Below are positions 43,075 to 52,304 of a stretch of 64,000 nucleotides of DNA, piece after piece. The notes under the pieces are model-generated. The model saw nothing but the letters and a program-made list of their open reading frames with translations. It had not been told where the DNA came from and did no database searches. The stretch is taken from assembly GCF_008039575.1 (NCBI RefSeq), contig NZ_VDUY01000006.1:1-64000 (forward strand). The letters run 5' to 3'. Every line of letters begins with the position of its first letter. Within the stretch, counting starts at the first letter, position 1. The translations under genes and the position numbers were made by a program. The stretch is from Zeimonas arvi. Its GTDB lineage: Bacteria > Pseudomonadota > Gammaproteobacteria > Burkholderiales > Burkholderiaceae_E.

Positions 43075-43187
43075 GCGCGCTCCGTTCGGGCGCCCTCGGG
43101 CGGCGCGCCCGGCCGCGCGCCGATCTCGTCGAGCAGCCGCGCGAGCTTCATCGGGTCCGGGGCGGTGTTGCGGTAGAACCTGATCAC
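43071..43187 (-). CDS. 38-residue stub resembling a glutathione S-transferase N-terminus
   Basis: The short frame from GTG 43187 reads VIRFYRNTAPDPMKLARLLD followed by EIGARPG. This resembles the first strand and helix of GST proteins (IDFY-NP-PNP-KV-LFLEE). It stops by TGA at 43071, overlapping the aldo/keto reductase start. It is either a truncated GST gene or a small leader peptide that couples translation to the reductase. It lacks the rest of the thioredoxin-fold domain, so it has no transferase activity. Confidence 0.4.
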   Translation of the reverse strand: MIRFYRNTAPDPMKLARLLDEIGARPGAPPEGARTERA

Positions 43188-43252
43188 GGGATGGCCAGTC
43201 CTGGGAGGCGGGCGGACCCTTATGATCGGGCATTTTCCAGCCACGGCCCGCA

Positions 43253-44593
43253 ATGAACCGGATCTTCCTCGGAATCGTCCTGATCGCCTTCGGCGCCGCT
43301 GCGTGGCGGCAGTTCGGCCACGTGCCGGCCGCCGGCGCGAAGTCCCCGATGGAGGCGCTGTCGGCCGCGATGATTTCCTCGGCCGGCGGCGCGGTCGAGC
43401 TGGCGATCGGCCTGGTGGGGGTGATGACGCTCTTCCTCGGCCTCATGAAGGTGGCCGAAGCCGGCGGCCTGCTGGTCATCATCGCGAAGCTGATCCGACC
43501 GCTGATGACCCGGCTCTTTCCCGACGTGCCGGCCGACCATCCGGCGATGGGCGCGATGATCCTGAACATGTCGGCCAATGCGCTGGGCCTGGGCAACGCG
43601 GCCACGCCCTTCGGCATCCGCGCGATGCAGGAGCTCGACAAGCTCAACACGCGCCCGGGGACCGCCACCAACGCGATGGCGCTGTTCCTGGCGATCAACA
43701 CCTCGGGCGTCACGCTGTTGCCCACCGGCGTGATCGCGATCCGCGCGGCGGCCGGCTCGGCCGACCCGGCGGCGATCCTGCCGACCACGCTGTTCGCGAC
43801 CGCCTGCTCGACGATCGCGGCGATCGTGGCCGCCAAGCTCTACCAGCGCTTCGCCCCGCTCGGACCGGCGGACCCGGCTGCCGCGGCCATCGACCGGCCC
43901 TGGGTGCGCGAGGGCGGCGGGGCGGATGCCGGCGACGCGAGCGCCGGGTCGGGCGGCGGCTCCGGCGGCGCTGATCTCGCGGCGGCCGGCCGCGGTTATC
44001 CGCTCTGGGCGTCGGTGCTCGCGCTGGCCGGCATCGTGGCGCTGATCCCGGCCACGATCGTCTGGGGGCGCGTCGTGTCGCCGTGGATCCTGCCGGGCCT
44101 GATGGTCGGCTTCCTGCTGTTCGGCGCGCTGCGCCGGGTCGCGGTCTACGAGGTCTTCGTCGACGGCGCGAAGGAGGGTTTCCAGGTCGCGCTGCGGATC
44201 ATTCCCTACCTGGTGGCGATCCTGGTCGCGGTGGGCATGTTCAGGGCGAGCGGCGCGCTGGACGCGATGGTGGGCTTTCTCGGCGGCTTCACCGCGCGCT
44301 TCGGGCTGCCGGCCGAGGCGCTGCCGATGGCGCTGCTGCGACCCTTGTCGGGTTCGGGCGCCTACGGCGTGATGGCCGCGATCATCCAGGATCCGGCCAC
44401 CGGGCCGGACAGCTACGTGGGCTACCTGGTGACCACGTTGCAGGGCTCGACCGAGACGACCTTCTACGTGTTGGCGGTGTACTTCGGCGCGGTCCAGGTG
44501 CGGCGGATGCGGCACGCGCTGGCGGCCGCGCTGACGGCCGACGTGGTGGCGGTGATCGCCACGGTGGCGATCTGCAGCTGGCTGTTCGGCTGA
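43253..44593 (+). CDS. nucleoside recognition domain membrane protein (SpmA-SpmB-like fusion)
   Basis: The 446-residue polytopic protein has two Gate/nucleoside-recognition domains. The first half reads LILNMSANALGLGNAATPFG-type residues (about 100-120) and INTSGVTLLPTGVIAIRAA. The second half reads GFQVALRIIPYLVAILVAVG, LPMALLRPLSGSGAYGVMA and LQGSTETTFYVLAVYFGAV. In Bacillus these are two sporulation proteins, SpmA and SpmB; in proteobacteria the fused form has no known role. A Gly/Ala/Asp-rich linker joins the halves (about 222-246). A TATGAT box lies at 43221-43226. Confidence 0.88.
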   Translation: MNRIFLGIVLIAFGAAAWRQFGHVPAAGAKSPMEALSAAMISSAGGAVELAIGLVGVMTLFLGLMKVAEAGGLLVIIAKLIRPLMTRLFPDVPADHPAMGAMILNMSANALGLGNAATPFGIRAMQELDKLNTRPGTATNAMALFLAINTSGVTLLPTGVIAIRAAAGSADPAAILPTTLFATACSTIAAIVAAKLYQRFAPLGPADPAAAAIDRPWVREGGGADAGDASAGSGGGSGGADLAAAGRGYPLWASVLALAGIVALIPATIVWGRVVSPWILPGLMVGFLLFGALRRVAVYEVFVDGAKEGFQVALRIIPYLVAILVAVGMFRASGALDAMVGFLGGFTARFGLPAEALPMALLRPLSGSGAYGVMAAIIQDPATGPDSYVGYLVTTLQGSTETTFYVLAVYFGAVQVRRMRHALAAALTADVVAVIATVAICSWLFG

Positions 44594-44625
44594 GCGAAGG
44601 GCAGCCTTGCGAGGCGGCGATGCGG

Positions 44626-44644
44626 ACCCGCGGCCGCGGCGGGT
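44626..44644. terminator. hairpin between convergent genes
   Basis: ACCCGC (44626-44631) and GCGGGT (44639-44644) pair around a GC-rich 7-base loop between the SpmAB-like gene and the convergent regulator gene, just before the latter's stop. It is short and has no T tract. Confidence 0.35.
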
Positions 44645-46197
44645 CAGAGGCCGCCGCGCGTGGCGAGGGCACGCATCCGTTCGGCCCAGTCGGGGTTCTG
44701 GCGCCTGAGGGGCGCCATGACGTCGCCGGGAGCGTTCGCGACGACGCGTCCGAGGAAGGGGCGTGCGACCTGAAGCTCGCCGAGCTCGGCGTGGCAGGCC
44801 GCTGCGGCCTCGGCGGCCGGTGCCCAGTCGGGCCGGATCGTGAGCGCACGCGTCGCGGCGGCCAGCGCGTCGCGCGGCTCATAGGCGAACAGCAGTGCCC
44901 AGGCCAGCAGGTTGTTCCAGACGAAGTTCTGCGGGTCGTGCGGGTTCAGAGCGAGCCCTTTCCGAAGCGGCGCGAGCGCGCCGCGCGCATCGCCGGCGAA
45001 CAGGCGGGCCATGCCGAGCACGAGGTGTCCGAGCGCGAACCCGGGGCTGAGCTCGATCGCCTGCCTGGCGGCCCGGATTGCCGGCTCGAAGGCGTCGGCG
45101 TAGACGCTCGCGATCGCCAGCCCGTAGTGCGCGTAAGGGTTCAGCTCATCGAGCTGGACGGCCCTCAGGCCTGCATCGACGCCCTCGCGCAGGTCGGCGC
45201 ATTCGTCGCTGCTCCAGCCGTAGGCGACGATCCCCGCGCTGACTCGCGCCAGCCACACGCGGGCCTCGGGCAGGTCCGCGTCGAGCCGGGCGGCCTCGCG
45301 GAACAGCTCGCGGGCCCGCAGGTGGTCGTCGCGGACGACGTGGTGGAACAGCCACGCGCCCTGGTGGACCCGGTCCCAGGCGGTCGCGCTCCCGCTGTGT
45401 CGCCGCCGGGCCGCGAGCGCCGACTCGGACCTGAGCAGCTCGGGTTCCATCGCCCCGGCGACCTGCAGGGCGATGCGGTCCTGCACCGCGAACATCTCGT
45501 CGAGCGCGAAGCCCTCGGCGATGTCGTGGCGATCGGCCCAAAGCTGGTTGCCGCTTGCGGTCTCGAGCATGCGCACGGACATCCGGATCCGTCCGGCCGA
45601 GCGCCGAACGCTGCCCTCGAGCGCGTAGCGCACGCCGAGCCGGCGGCCGATCTCGGCGGGACCGTGCGTGCTGCCGCGAAACGCGAAACTGGCGCTGCGG
45701 CCGACCACCGAGAACCAGCGGAAGCGCGACAGCGCCGTGATCAGGTCCTCGGCGATGCCGTCGGCGAAGTACTCGGTGCCGGGGTCGCCGCCCAGGTCGG
45801 CGAAGGGCAGGACGGCGATCGAGGGCCTGCCCGCGAGGCCTGCCGAGACAGGGCCGGTCAGGTCGTCGGCCGGGTCGTCCAGCGCCGCGACCGGCGCCGC
45901 GAAGCGGTAGCCGGCTCGCGCAACGGTGACGACCCACTCGCCGCCGCCGGGTGCCTCGCCCAGCAGCCTGCGCAGCGCGGCGACCTGGACCGAAAGATTG
46001 CCCTCCTCGACGATCAGGCCGGGCCACGCGGCCTCGAGCAGTCCTTCCTTCGTGACGACCCGGCCGTCTGCCTCGACGAGCGCCCGCAGCAGGGCGAACG
46101 CGCGGTTTCCGATCGCCACCGGCGCGCCGTCGCGCAGCAGCACGCTCCGGCCGGGGTCAAGGACGTAGGGCCCGAACTGGAATCGCCTTGCGCGCAT
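44644..46197 (-). CDS. CadC-like winged-helix regulator with TolB-N-like and TPR domains
   Basis: The protein has 517 residues. An OmpR-type winged helix is at about 1-100: RFQFGPYVLDPGRSVLLRDG, then NLSVQVAALRRLLGE and GYRFAAP. Next comes a TolB-N/adenylate-cyclase-associated segment (about 125-225): SIAVLPFADLGG, TEYFADGIAEDLITAL and FAFRG. The rest is TPR helices (about 255-500). There is no membrane helix, unlike true CadC. ATG 46197 has GGAG 7 bases upstream. Such one-component regulators often control neighbouring genes; the cupin gene starts 138 bases away in the opposite direction. Confidence 0.85.
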   Translation of the reverse strand: MRARRFQFGPYVLDPGRSVLLRDGAPVAIGNRAFALLRALVEADGRVVTKEGLLEAAWPGLIVEEGNLSVQVAALRRLLGEAPGGGEWVVTVARAGYRFAAPVAALDDPADDLTGPVSAGLAGRPSIAVLPFADLGGDPGTEYFADGIAEDLITALSRFRWFSVVGRSASFAFRGSTHGPAEIGRRLGVRYALEGSVRRSAGRIRMSVRMLETASGNQLWADRHDIAEGFALDEMFAVQDRIALQVAGAMEPELLRSESALAARRRHSGSATAWDRVHQGAWLFHHVVRDDHLRARELFREAARLDADLPEARVWLARVSAGIVAYGWSSDECADLREGVDAGLRAVQLDELNPYAHYGLAIASVYADAFEPAIRAARQAIELSPGFALGHLVLGMARLFAGDARGALAPLRKGLALNPHDPQNFVWNNLLAWALLFAYEPRDALAAATRALTIRPDWAPAAEAAAACHAELGELQVARPFLGRVVANAPGDVMAPLRRQNPDWAERMRALATRGGL

Positions 46198-46335
46198 CGG
46201 CCATCTCCGGGGATGGGCTTTGGAAGATTTTGCAGGATTTCGGCCGCGCTTCGGGACTGTGGCGAGCGGCGGCGCGATGCTGGGCGTCGCGGGCCGCGAT
46301 GGTGCGGCTTCGCGTCCACCGCGAAAGGAGGCAGC

Positions 46336-46758
46336 ATGAACGCTTCGACCGACATCACCGGCGCGACCTGCAGGGTCGTCGACGGCGCCACGCCCTATCG
46401 CAGCGAGCAGGGAACCGTCTACGCCCCGGGGATCAGCGCCGAGACCGTGGCCTCGACCTCGTTGTTCCTCGGCCTGGTCACGCTCCCGCCGGGCGAGAGA
46501 ACCCGGGCGCATGTCCACGAGCGCCACGAATCGGCCTTCTACATGCTTTCGGGCGACGAGGTCGAGCTGTGGAGCGGCGAGGGCCTCGCGCATCGCGCGC
46601 TCGCCCGGCCCGGCGACTACCTGTTCGTGCCGGCCAAGGTGCCGCACGTTGCGGTCAACCGGAGCGCCGTCCCGGCGGTGTTCGTGGGGGTGCGCAACGA
46701 AGCGACCGCGCAGGAGAGCGTCTCGATGCGACCGGAGCTCGATGCCCTGGTGCCTTAG
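46336..46758 (+). CDS. cupin domain protein
   Basis: The 140-residue single-cupin protein has motif 1 HVHERHESAFYMLSGD and motif 2 PGDYLFVPAKVPHVAVN. The His-x-His, Glu and later His complete a metal site. The function may be an isomerase, dioxygenase or sensor. A perfect AAAGGAGG ribosome site precedes ATG 46336. It diverges from the CadC-like regulator and is likely its target. Confidence 0.88.
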   Translation: MNASTDITGATCRVVDGATPYRSEQGTVYAPGISAETVASTSLFLGLVTLPPGERTRAHVHERHESAFYMLSGDEVELWSGEGLAHRALARPGDYLFVPAKVPHVAVNRSAVPAVFVGVRNEATAQESVSMRPELDALVP

Positions 46759-46837
46759 CGGGACGCCGGTCGGGGGCGGCCGAGAAGTCATGTGAAGATC
46801 GTGCTCGTTGCCGCGTGACGCGTCCCAGGAGACCCCG

Positions 46838-48451
46838 ATGAAGAAGAGCCGCAGGGTGCCGGCCAGCCGGCTGAGATCCATGCTCTCGGACGGGCAGGAG
46901 ATCGCCTTCCTCGACGTGCGCGAGGAAGGCGTGTTCAGCCGCGGTCATGCGTTCTGGGCGGTGCCCGCGCCGTTCAGCCACCTCGAGCGCCGGCTCGGCC
47001 TGCTGGTGCCGAGGCTCGGCACCCGTATCGTGCTGACCGACGGCGATGGCGGCGAGCTCGCGCGGCGCGCGGTCGAGCGGATTTCAGCCTGGGGCTACGA
47101 AGACGTGTCGATGCTCGAGGGCGGCCTCCAGGGCTGGCGCGCGGCCGGCTTCGAGGTGTTCTCGGGCGTGCACGTGCCGAGCAAGGCCTTCGGCGAGGTG
47201 ATCGAGCATCGCGACGGCACGCCGAGCATCGATCCCGCCGAGCTCCTTGCCTGGCGGGCCGAGGGACGACCCGTGGTCGTGCTCGACAGCCGGCCCTTCG
47301 ACGAGTTCCATCGCTTCAGCCTGCCGGGCGGGATCGACTGTCCGGGCGCCGAGCTGGTCCACCGTGCCTTCGGCCTGGTCGACGAGGCGACGACGATCGT
47401 CGTCAATTGCGCCGGGCGCACGCGCAGCATCATCGGGGCGCAGTCGCTGATCAACGCCGGGGTTCCGAACCGGGTCGTCGCGCTGCGGAACGGAACGGGC
47501 GGCTGGCACCTCGCCGGCGAGACGCTCGCGCACGGCAGCCGGGCGGTCGCACCGCCCCCGACGCCCGAGGGCCTCGCGCAGGCGATCGAGGCCTCGCGCC
47601 GGGTGGCCGAGCGCTTCGGGGTTCGGGAGATCGACGCCGAGCGACTGCGGGCCCTCCAGCGCGAGGCGGACCGGCGAACGCTGTACCTGTTCGACGTTCG
47701 CACGCCCGAGGAGTACGAGGCAGGACACCTCTCCGGTTCGCGTCACGCGCCCGGCGGCCAGCTGGTGCAATCGACCGATTTCTATGCCGGCACGCGCGGC
47801 GCCCGAATCGTGCTGGTCGACGACAATGGCGTGCGCGCGCGAATGACCGCGTCGTGGCTCAGGCAAATGGGCTGGGAAGAGGCCTGCGTGCTCGGCGGCG
47901 GGCTGCGGGCCGCGGGGCTCGCGCTCGAGAAGGGGCCCGGGCCGGCGGCCACGCTCGGCGGCGACGGACTCCCGGCCTGCGAGAGCGTCTCGGTCGGCGA
48001 GCTGCAGCGGCTGGTCGATGCGGGCGCGGCGGTCGTCCTCGACCTGGCCAGCAGCCTTCGCTATCGCGTGGGGCACATCCCGGGGGCCTGGTTCGCGGTG
48101 CGCGCGCGCTTCGGCGAGGCCTTCGCCAAGCTGCCCCCGCAAGGCGAGCTGGTGCTCGCATCGGACGATGGCGATTTCGCCAGGCTGGCCGCCGCCGACG
48201 CGATCGCGGCCGCGCCCGGGCGAAAGTTGCGCGTGCTCGCCGGCGGCACGCGGGCCTGGGCAGCCGCGGGCCTGCCGCTGGCCACCGGCTTCGAGCGGCT
48301 CGCCAGCGAACCCGACGACGTCTGGTACAGCCCCTACGACCACGACGAACTCGGCAAGGCGATGACCGAGTATCTGAGCTGGGAGGTCGGCCTGGTCGGA
48401 CAACTCGAGCGCGAGGGGATCGTCTTCCCCGACTTCCCGGTACGGCCCTGA
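46838..48451 (+). CDS. four-domain rhodanese-like protein with one active cysteine
   Basis: The 537-residue protein holds four rhodanese folds at about 5-105, 125-240, 265-380 and 393-490. The second has the catalytic loop [10 protein letters not shown] (Cys191) and could transfer sulfur. The first (LTDGDGGEL), third ([11 protein letters not shown]) and fourth ([11 protein letters not shown]) have Asp where the Cys should be. Domain 2 substrate entry is preceded by DSRPFDEF, the rhodanese DxR signature. The C-terminal 45 residues ([20 protein letters not shown]) are conserved in similar multi-rhodaneses. It probably moves sulfane sulfur or acts as a scaffold; no partner gene is adjacent. Confidence 0.88.
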   Translation: MKKSRRVPASRLRSMLSDGQEIAFLDVREEGVFSRGHAFWAVPAPFSHLERRLGLLVPRLGTRIVLTDGDGGELARRAVERISAWGYEDVSMLEGGLQGWRAAGFEVFSGVHVPSKAFGEVIEHRDGTPSIDPAELLAWRAEGRPVVVLDSRPFDEFHRFSLPGGIDCPGAELVHRAFGLVDEATTIVVNCAGRTRSIIGAQSLINAGVPNRVVALRNGTGGWHLAGETLAHGSRAVAPPPTPEGLAQAIEASRRVAERFGVREIDAERLRALQREADRRTLYLFDVRTPEEYEAGHLSGSRHAPGGQLVQSTDFYAGTRGARIVLVDDNGVRARMTASWLRQMGWEEACVLGGGLRAAGLALEKGPGPAATLGGDGLPACESVSVGELQRLVDAGAAVVLDLASSLRYRVGHIPGAWFAVRARFGEAFAKLPPQGELVLASDDGDFARLAAADAIAAAPGRKLRVLAGGTRAWAAAGLPLATGFERLASEPDDVWYSPYDHDELGKAMTEYLSWEVGLVGQLEREGIVFPDFPVRP

Positions 48452-48523
48452 GCCGGGACCTTCGGCGATCGAGGTCTTCGGCTACACTTGCGCCTGCCCG
48501 GTGGCCGCTCTCGGTCGCCGGTG

Positions 48524-48617
48524 TTCTGCTGGGGGTGCTGCGCGCGAACCTGCCTGTCTGCGCGCGGCTGAGAGCAAACCCTTCGAACCTGATCGGGGTA
48601 ATGCCCGCGCAGGGAAG
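48524..48617 (+). ncRNA. TPP riboswitch (THI element)
   Basis: The conserved THI-box blocks occur in order: GGGGGTGC (48531-48538), CTGAGAG, ACCCTTCGAACCTGATC and GGGGTAATGCCCGCG, then AGGGAA. P2 pairs GGGGGT with ACCC, an extended P3 pairs CGCGC arms, and P4 closes with GGG/CCC. The last bases GGGAAG (48612-48617) are also the Shine-Dalgarno of the next gene (ATG 48623), so ligand binding should block translation. Confidence 0.93.
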
Positions 48618-48622
48618 CCACC

Positions 48623-49867
48623 ATGACGACGATCGCCCGCAACACCGCCCTCATTCCGCTTTCCGCCGCCGAGCGCCTGTTCGGCTGGCGCGACCACGCA
48701 TCGCTCTGGCTGAGCCTGGGCGTCGGCTTGCTGGTGATGCAGGTCGGCTCCTTCCTCGTGCCGGCGCTGGGCACCCAGGCCGCGATGCTGGCCATCGTGG
48801 CGGGCTCGGTGCTGGGCGCCGGCCTGCTCGCCTGGACCGCGAAGCTCGGCTGCGACAGCGGCCTGTCGAGCGCGGGGCTGATGCACGCGGCCTACGGCAG
48901 CAGCTTCGCCCGCCTGCCGGTGCTGCTGAACATCGTGCAGCTGATCGGCTGGACCACCTTCGAGATGGTCGTCATGCGCGACGGGGTGCTCGCGATCGGG
49001 CAGCGGGCCGGCGTGGCGCTGCCGCTGGCGCTCGTCACCATCGCGTTCGGCCTGCTGCTGATCGGGCTGCTGACCGGTTCGATGGTCACGCTGGTTCGAA
49101 AGTTCATCGGCCGCTTCGCGCTGCCGCTGGTGATCCTGTCGCTGTTGTGGCTCAGCTGGCAGTTCCTGGGCAAGGCGCAGGCCATGGGCTGGAGCGAGAT
49201 CTGGAACCGCGGCGGCTCGGGCGGCATGAGCACGATGGGCGCGCTCGACCTGGTGATCGCGATGCCGATCTCCTGGCTGCCGCTGGTGGCCGACTTCTCG
49301 CGGCACGGCCGCGACGGCGCGAGCGCCTTGCGCGGCACCTGGCTGGGTTACGCGGTGGCCAACGCCTGGTGCTACACGCTGGGCGTGCTGGTCGCGCTGA
49401 CCACGCCTTCGACCGACCTGGTGGCCGCGCTGCTGCTGGCGCAGGGCGGGCTGATCGCGCTCGGGCTGATCCTGGTCGACGAGGTCGACAACGCCTACGG
49501 CGACCTGTACTCGGGCTCGGTCGCCGGGCACAGCCTGGTGCCGAAGTGGGGGACCCGGGCCTGGGGCATCGCGCTGGCGGTGCTTTGCACCGGGCTGGCG
49601 ATGGTGCTGCCGATGCACAGCCTGGAGCCCTTCCTGCTGATGCTCAGCTCGGTCTTCGTGCCGCTGTACGGCGTGATCCTGGGCCGGCTGGGCGGCCGGG
49701 GCGACGTGGCGAATCTGGTCGGCGCCGCGCGGGTCAACCGCGGCGCGGTGGCGATCTGGCTGCTGGGCGTGGCCTGCTTCCACCTGCTGCCGCAGGTGTC
49801 CACGCAACTGGGCTCGGCGCTGCCGACGCTGGCGCTCACCTTCGTGCTGGCGCGCTTGTCGCGGTAG
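48623..49867 (+). CDS. cytX: CytX, putative hydroxymethylpyrimidine permease
   Basis: The 414-residue, 12-helix NCS1 (cytosine/purine) transporter reads [40 protein letters not shown]-type residues, and [12 protein letters not shown]. The TPP riboswitch directly upstream identifies it as the thiamine-precursor transporter CytX. No other thi genes are adjacent, so the cell salvages HMP independently at this locus. The downstream LLM oxidoreductase begins 9 bases after the stop. Confidence 0.93.
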   Translation: MTTIARNTALIPLSAAERLFGWRDHASLWLSLGVGLLVMQVGSFLVPALGTQAAMLAIVAGSVLGAGLLAWTAKLGCDSGLSSAGLMHAAYGSSFARLPVLLNIVQLIGWTTFEMVVMRDGVLAIGQRAGVALPLALVTIAFGLLLIGLLTGSMVTLVRKFIGRFALPLVILSLLWLSWQFLGKAQAMGWSEIWNRGGSGGMSTMGALDLVIAMPISWLPLVADFSRHGRDGASALRGTWLGYAVANAWCYTLGVLVALTTPSTDLVAALLLAQGGLIALGLILVDEVDNAYGDLYSGSVAGHSLVPKWGTRAWGIALAVLCTGLAMVLPMHSLEPFLLMLSSVFVPLYGVILGRLGGRGDVANLVGAARVNRGAVAIWLLGVACFHLLPQVSTQLGSALPTLALTFVLARLSR

Positions 49868-49876
49868 CATCGCGGG

Positions 49877-50860
<984 letters not shown>

Positions 50861-50862
50861 GC

Positions 50863-51273
50863 ATGTCCACGATTGCAGCGCGTCCCGACCCCGAGTCCGA
50901 TCCGCGCGTGCGGGCGGTCTTCGACGACATCCGGGCCACCCGCAAGTCGGATTTCATCAACGCCTTCTGGCGCTACATCGCCTTCGACGCCGAGCTGCTC
51001 GAGCGCACCTGGGCGGAGGCCAAGGCCGTGATGGCCACGCCCTCGGCCCTCGATCCGCTGACCAAGGAGCTGGTCTACATCGCGGTGTCGGTCACCAACG
51101 GCTGCTCGTACTGCGTGCACTCGCACACCGCCGCGGCGCGCGCCAGGGGCATGACCGACGCCCAGCACGCCGACCTGCTGCGAGTGATCGCGCTGGCGGC
51201 GAAGACGAACCAGCTCGCGACCGGGCTGCAGGTGCCGGTGGATCCGGCCTTTGACCTCGGCGCGGGAGCCTGA
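50863..51273 (+). CDS. carboxymuconolactone decarboxylase/AhpD-like protein
   Basis: The 136-residue helical protein has the AhpD redox motif [11 protein letters not shown] (Cys81, Cys84, His88), preceded by [15 protein letters not shown]. AhpD-like members are peroxidase or reductase partners rather than decarboxylases. The RBS AAGGAG is 6 bases before ATG 50863. It directly follows the LLM oxidoreductase gene, suggesting it may cope with peroxide from that flavoenzyme. Confidence 0.9.
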   Translation: MSTIAARPDPESDPRVRAVFDDIRATRKSDFINAFWRYIAFDAELLERTWAEAKAVMATPSALDPLTKELVYIAVSVTNGCSYCVHSHTAAARARGMTDAQHADLLRVIALAAKTNQLATGLQVPVDPAFDLGAGA

Positions 51274-51344
51274 TCCCGGCCGGTCCAGCGACAAGACGGG
51301 CCCAAGGCCCGCGCATCGGGCGCGACGCCCGCGAGGAGATTGGG

Positions 51345-52304
51345 ATGAAGAAGTGGACGGCGAGCCTGTTTGCACTTGCCCTGCTGGTCGCCGGCGTGCC
51401 CGCAGGCGCGCAGGCCCTTCAGGGCGGTCCCCTGAAGATCGTGGTGCCGTATCCGCCAGGGGGGTCCTCGGACCGCGCGGCGCGGCTGCTGTCGGAGCGG
51501 CTGTCCACCGAGATCGGCGTGCCGGTCATCGTCGAGAACCGCCCGGGCGCGGGCGGCAGGCTGGCAGCGCAGCAGGTCCGCAACGAAGGGGCGTCGAACA
51601 CCTTGCTGCTGGCCAACCCGGCGATCATGGTCGTGGCGCCGCTGGTGTTCGGCAACGTGGGCTACGATCCCGTCAAGGACTACCAGCCGGTCTCGCAGGT
51701 CACCAACTACGAGTTCGCGGTCGCGGTCGGCAGCGCGGTGCCGGTACGCGAGTTCGGCCATCTTCTTGCCTGGATGCGGGCCAATCCGGAGAAGAGCAGT
51801 TTCGGGGTGCCCGCCACGGGCAGCCTGCCGCATTTCTTTGCCCTGATGCTCGGCGAGAAGACCGGCGTCGATGCCCAGGTGATCGGCTACAAGGGCTCCG
51901 CGCCCCTCGCCACCGATCTGATCGGCGGGCACGTGCCGCTCGCGGTCGATACGCTCGACACGCTCGAGCCGCAGCACGCCGGCGGCAGGCTGCGCATCCT
52001 GGCGGTGTCGGGCGAGAGGCGCTCGCCGGGGGCGCCGGAGGTGCCCACCTTCCGCGAGATCGGCATCGACCTGGTCGCAACGGGATGGAACACCTTGTTC
52101 GCCCCGGCCGGGATGCCCGCGGACAAGATCCGGCTGCTCTCGGAGGCCGTGGCGCGAGTCATGTCCGAGCAGGCGGTTCGCGCCCGGTTCGCGGCCGCGA
52201 AGATGGAGCCGGTTTCGGCGAATGCCGCGCGGACCGCCGCCTCGCTCGATGCCTATCGGGCGCAGTGGGCGCCGGTGGTGCAGCGCTCCGGCTACCGGCA
52301 ATGA
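51345..52304 (+). CDS. Bug-type tripartite tricarboxylate transporter substrate-binding protein
   Basis: The protein has 319 residues. A signal peptide (MKKWTASLFALALLVAGVPA, GAQA) precedes the Bug fold IVVPYPPGGSSDRAARLLSE, PVIVENRPGAGGRLAAQQV, and VIGYKGSAPLATDLIGGHVP. It binds a carboxylate or similar solute in the periplasm. The TctA/TctB membrane partners are absent, as is common for Bug genes in Burkholderiales. Its stop overlaps the start of a hydrolase gene (ATGA), so the pair probably acts on the same ester. Confidence 0.93.
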   Translation: MKKWTASLFALALLVAGVPAGAQALQGGPLKIVVPYPPGGSSDRAARLLSERLSTEIGVPVIVENRPGAGGRLAAQQVRNEGASNTLLLANPAIMVVAPLVFGNVGYDPVKDYQPVSQVTNYEFAVAVGSAVPVREFGHLLAWMRANPEKSSFGVPATGSLPHFFALMLGEKTGVDAQVIGYKGSAPLATDLIGGHVPLAVDTLDTLEPQHAGGRLRILAVSGERRSPGAPEVPTFREIGIDLVATGWNTLFAPAGMPADKIRLLSEAVARVMSEQAVRARFAAAKMEPVSANAARTAASLDAYRAQWAPVVQRSGYRQ

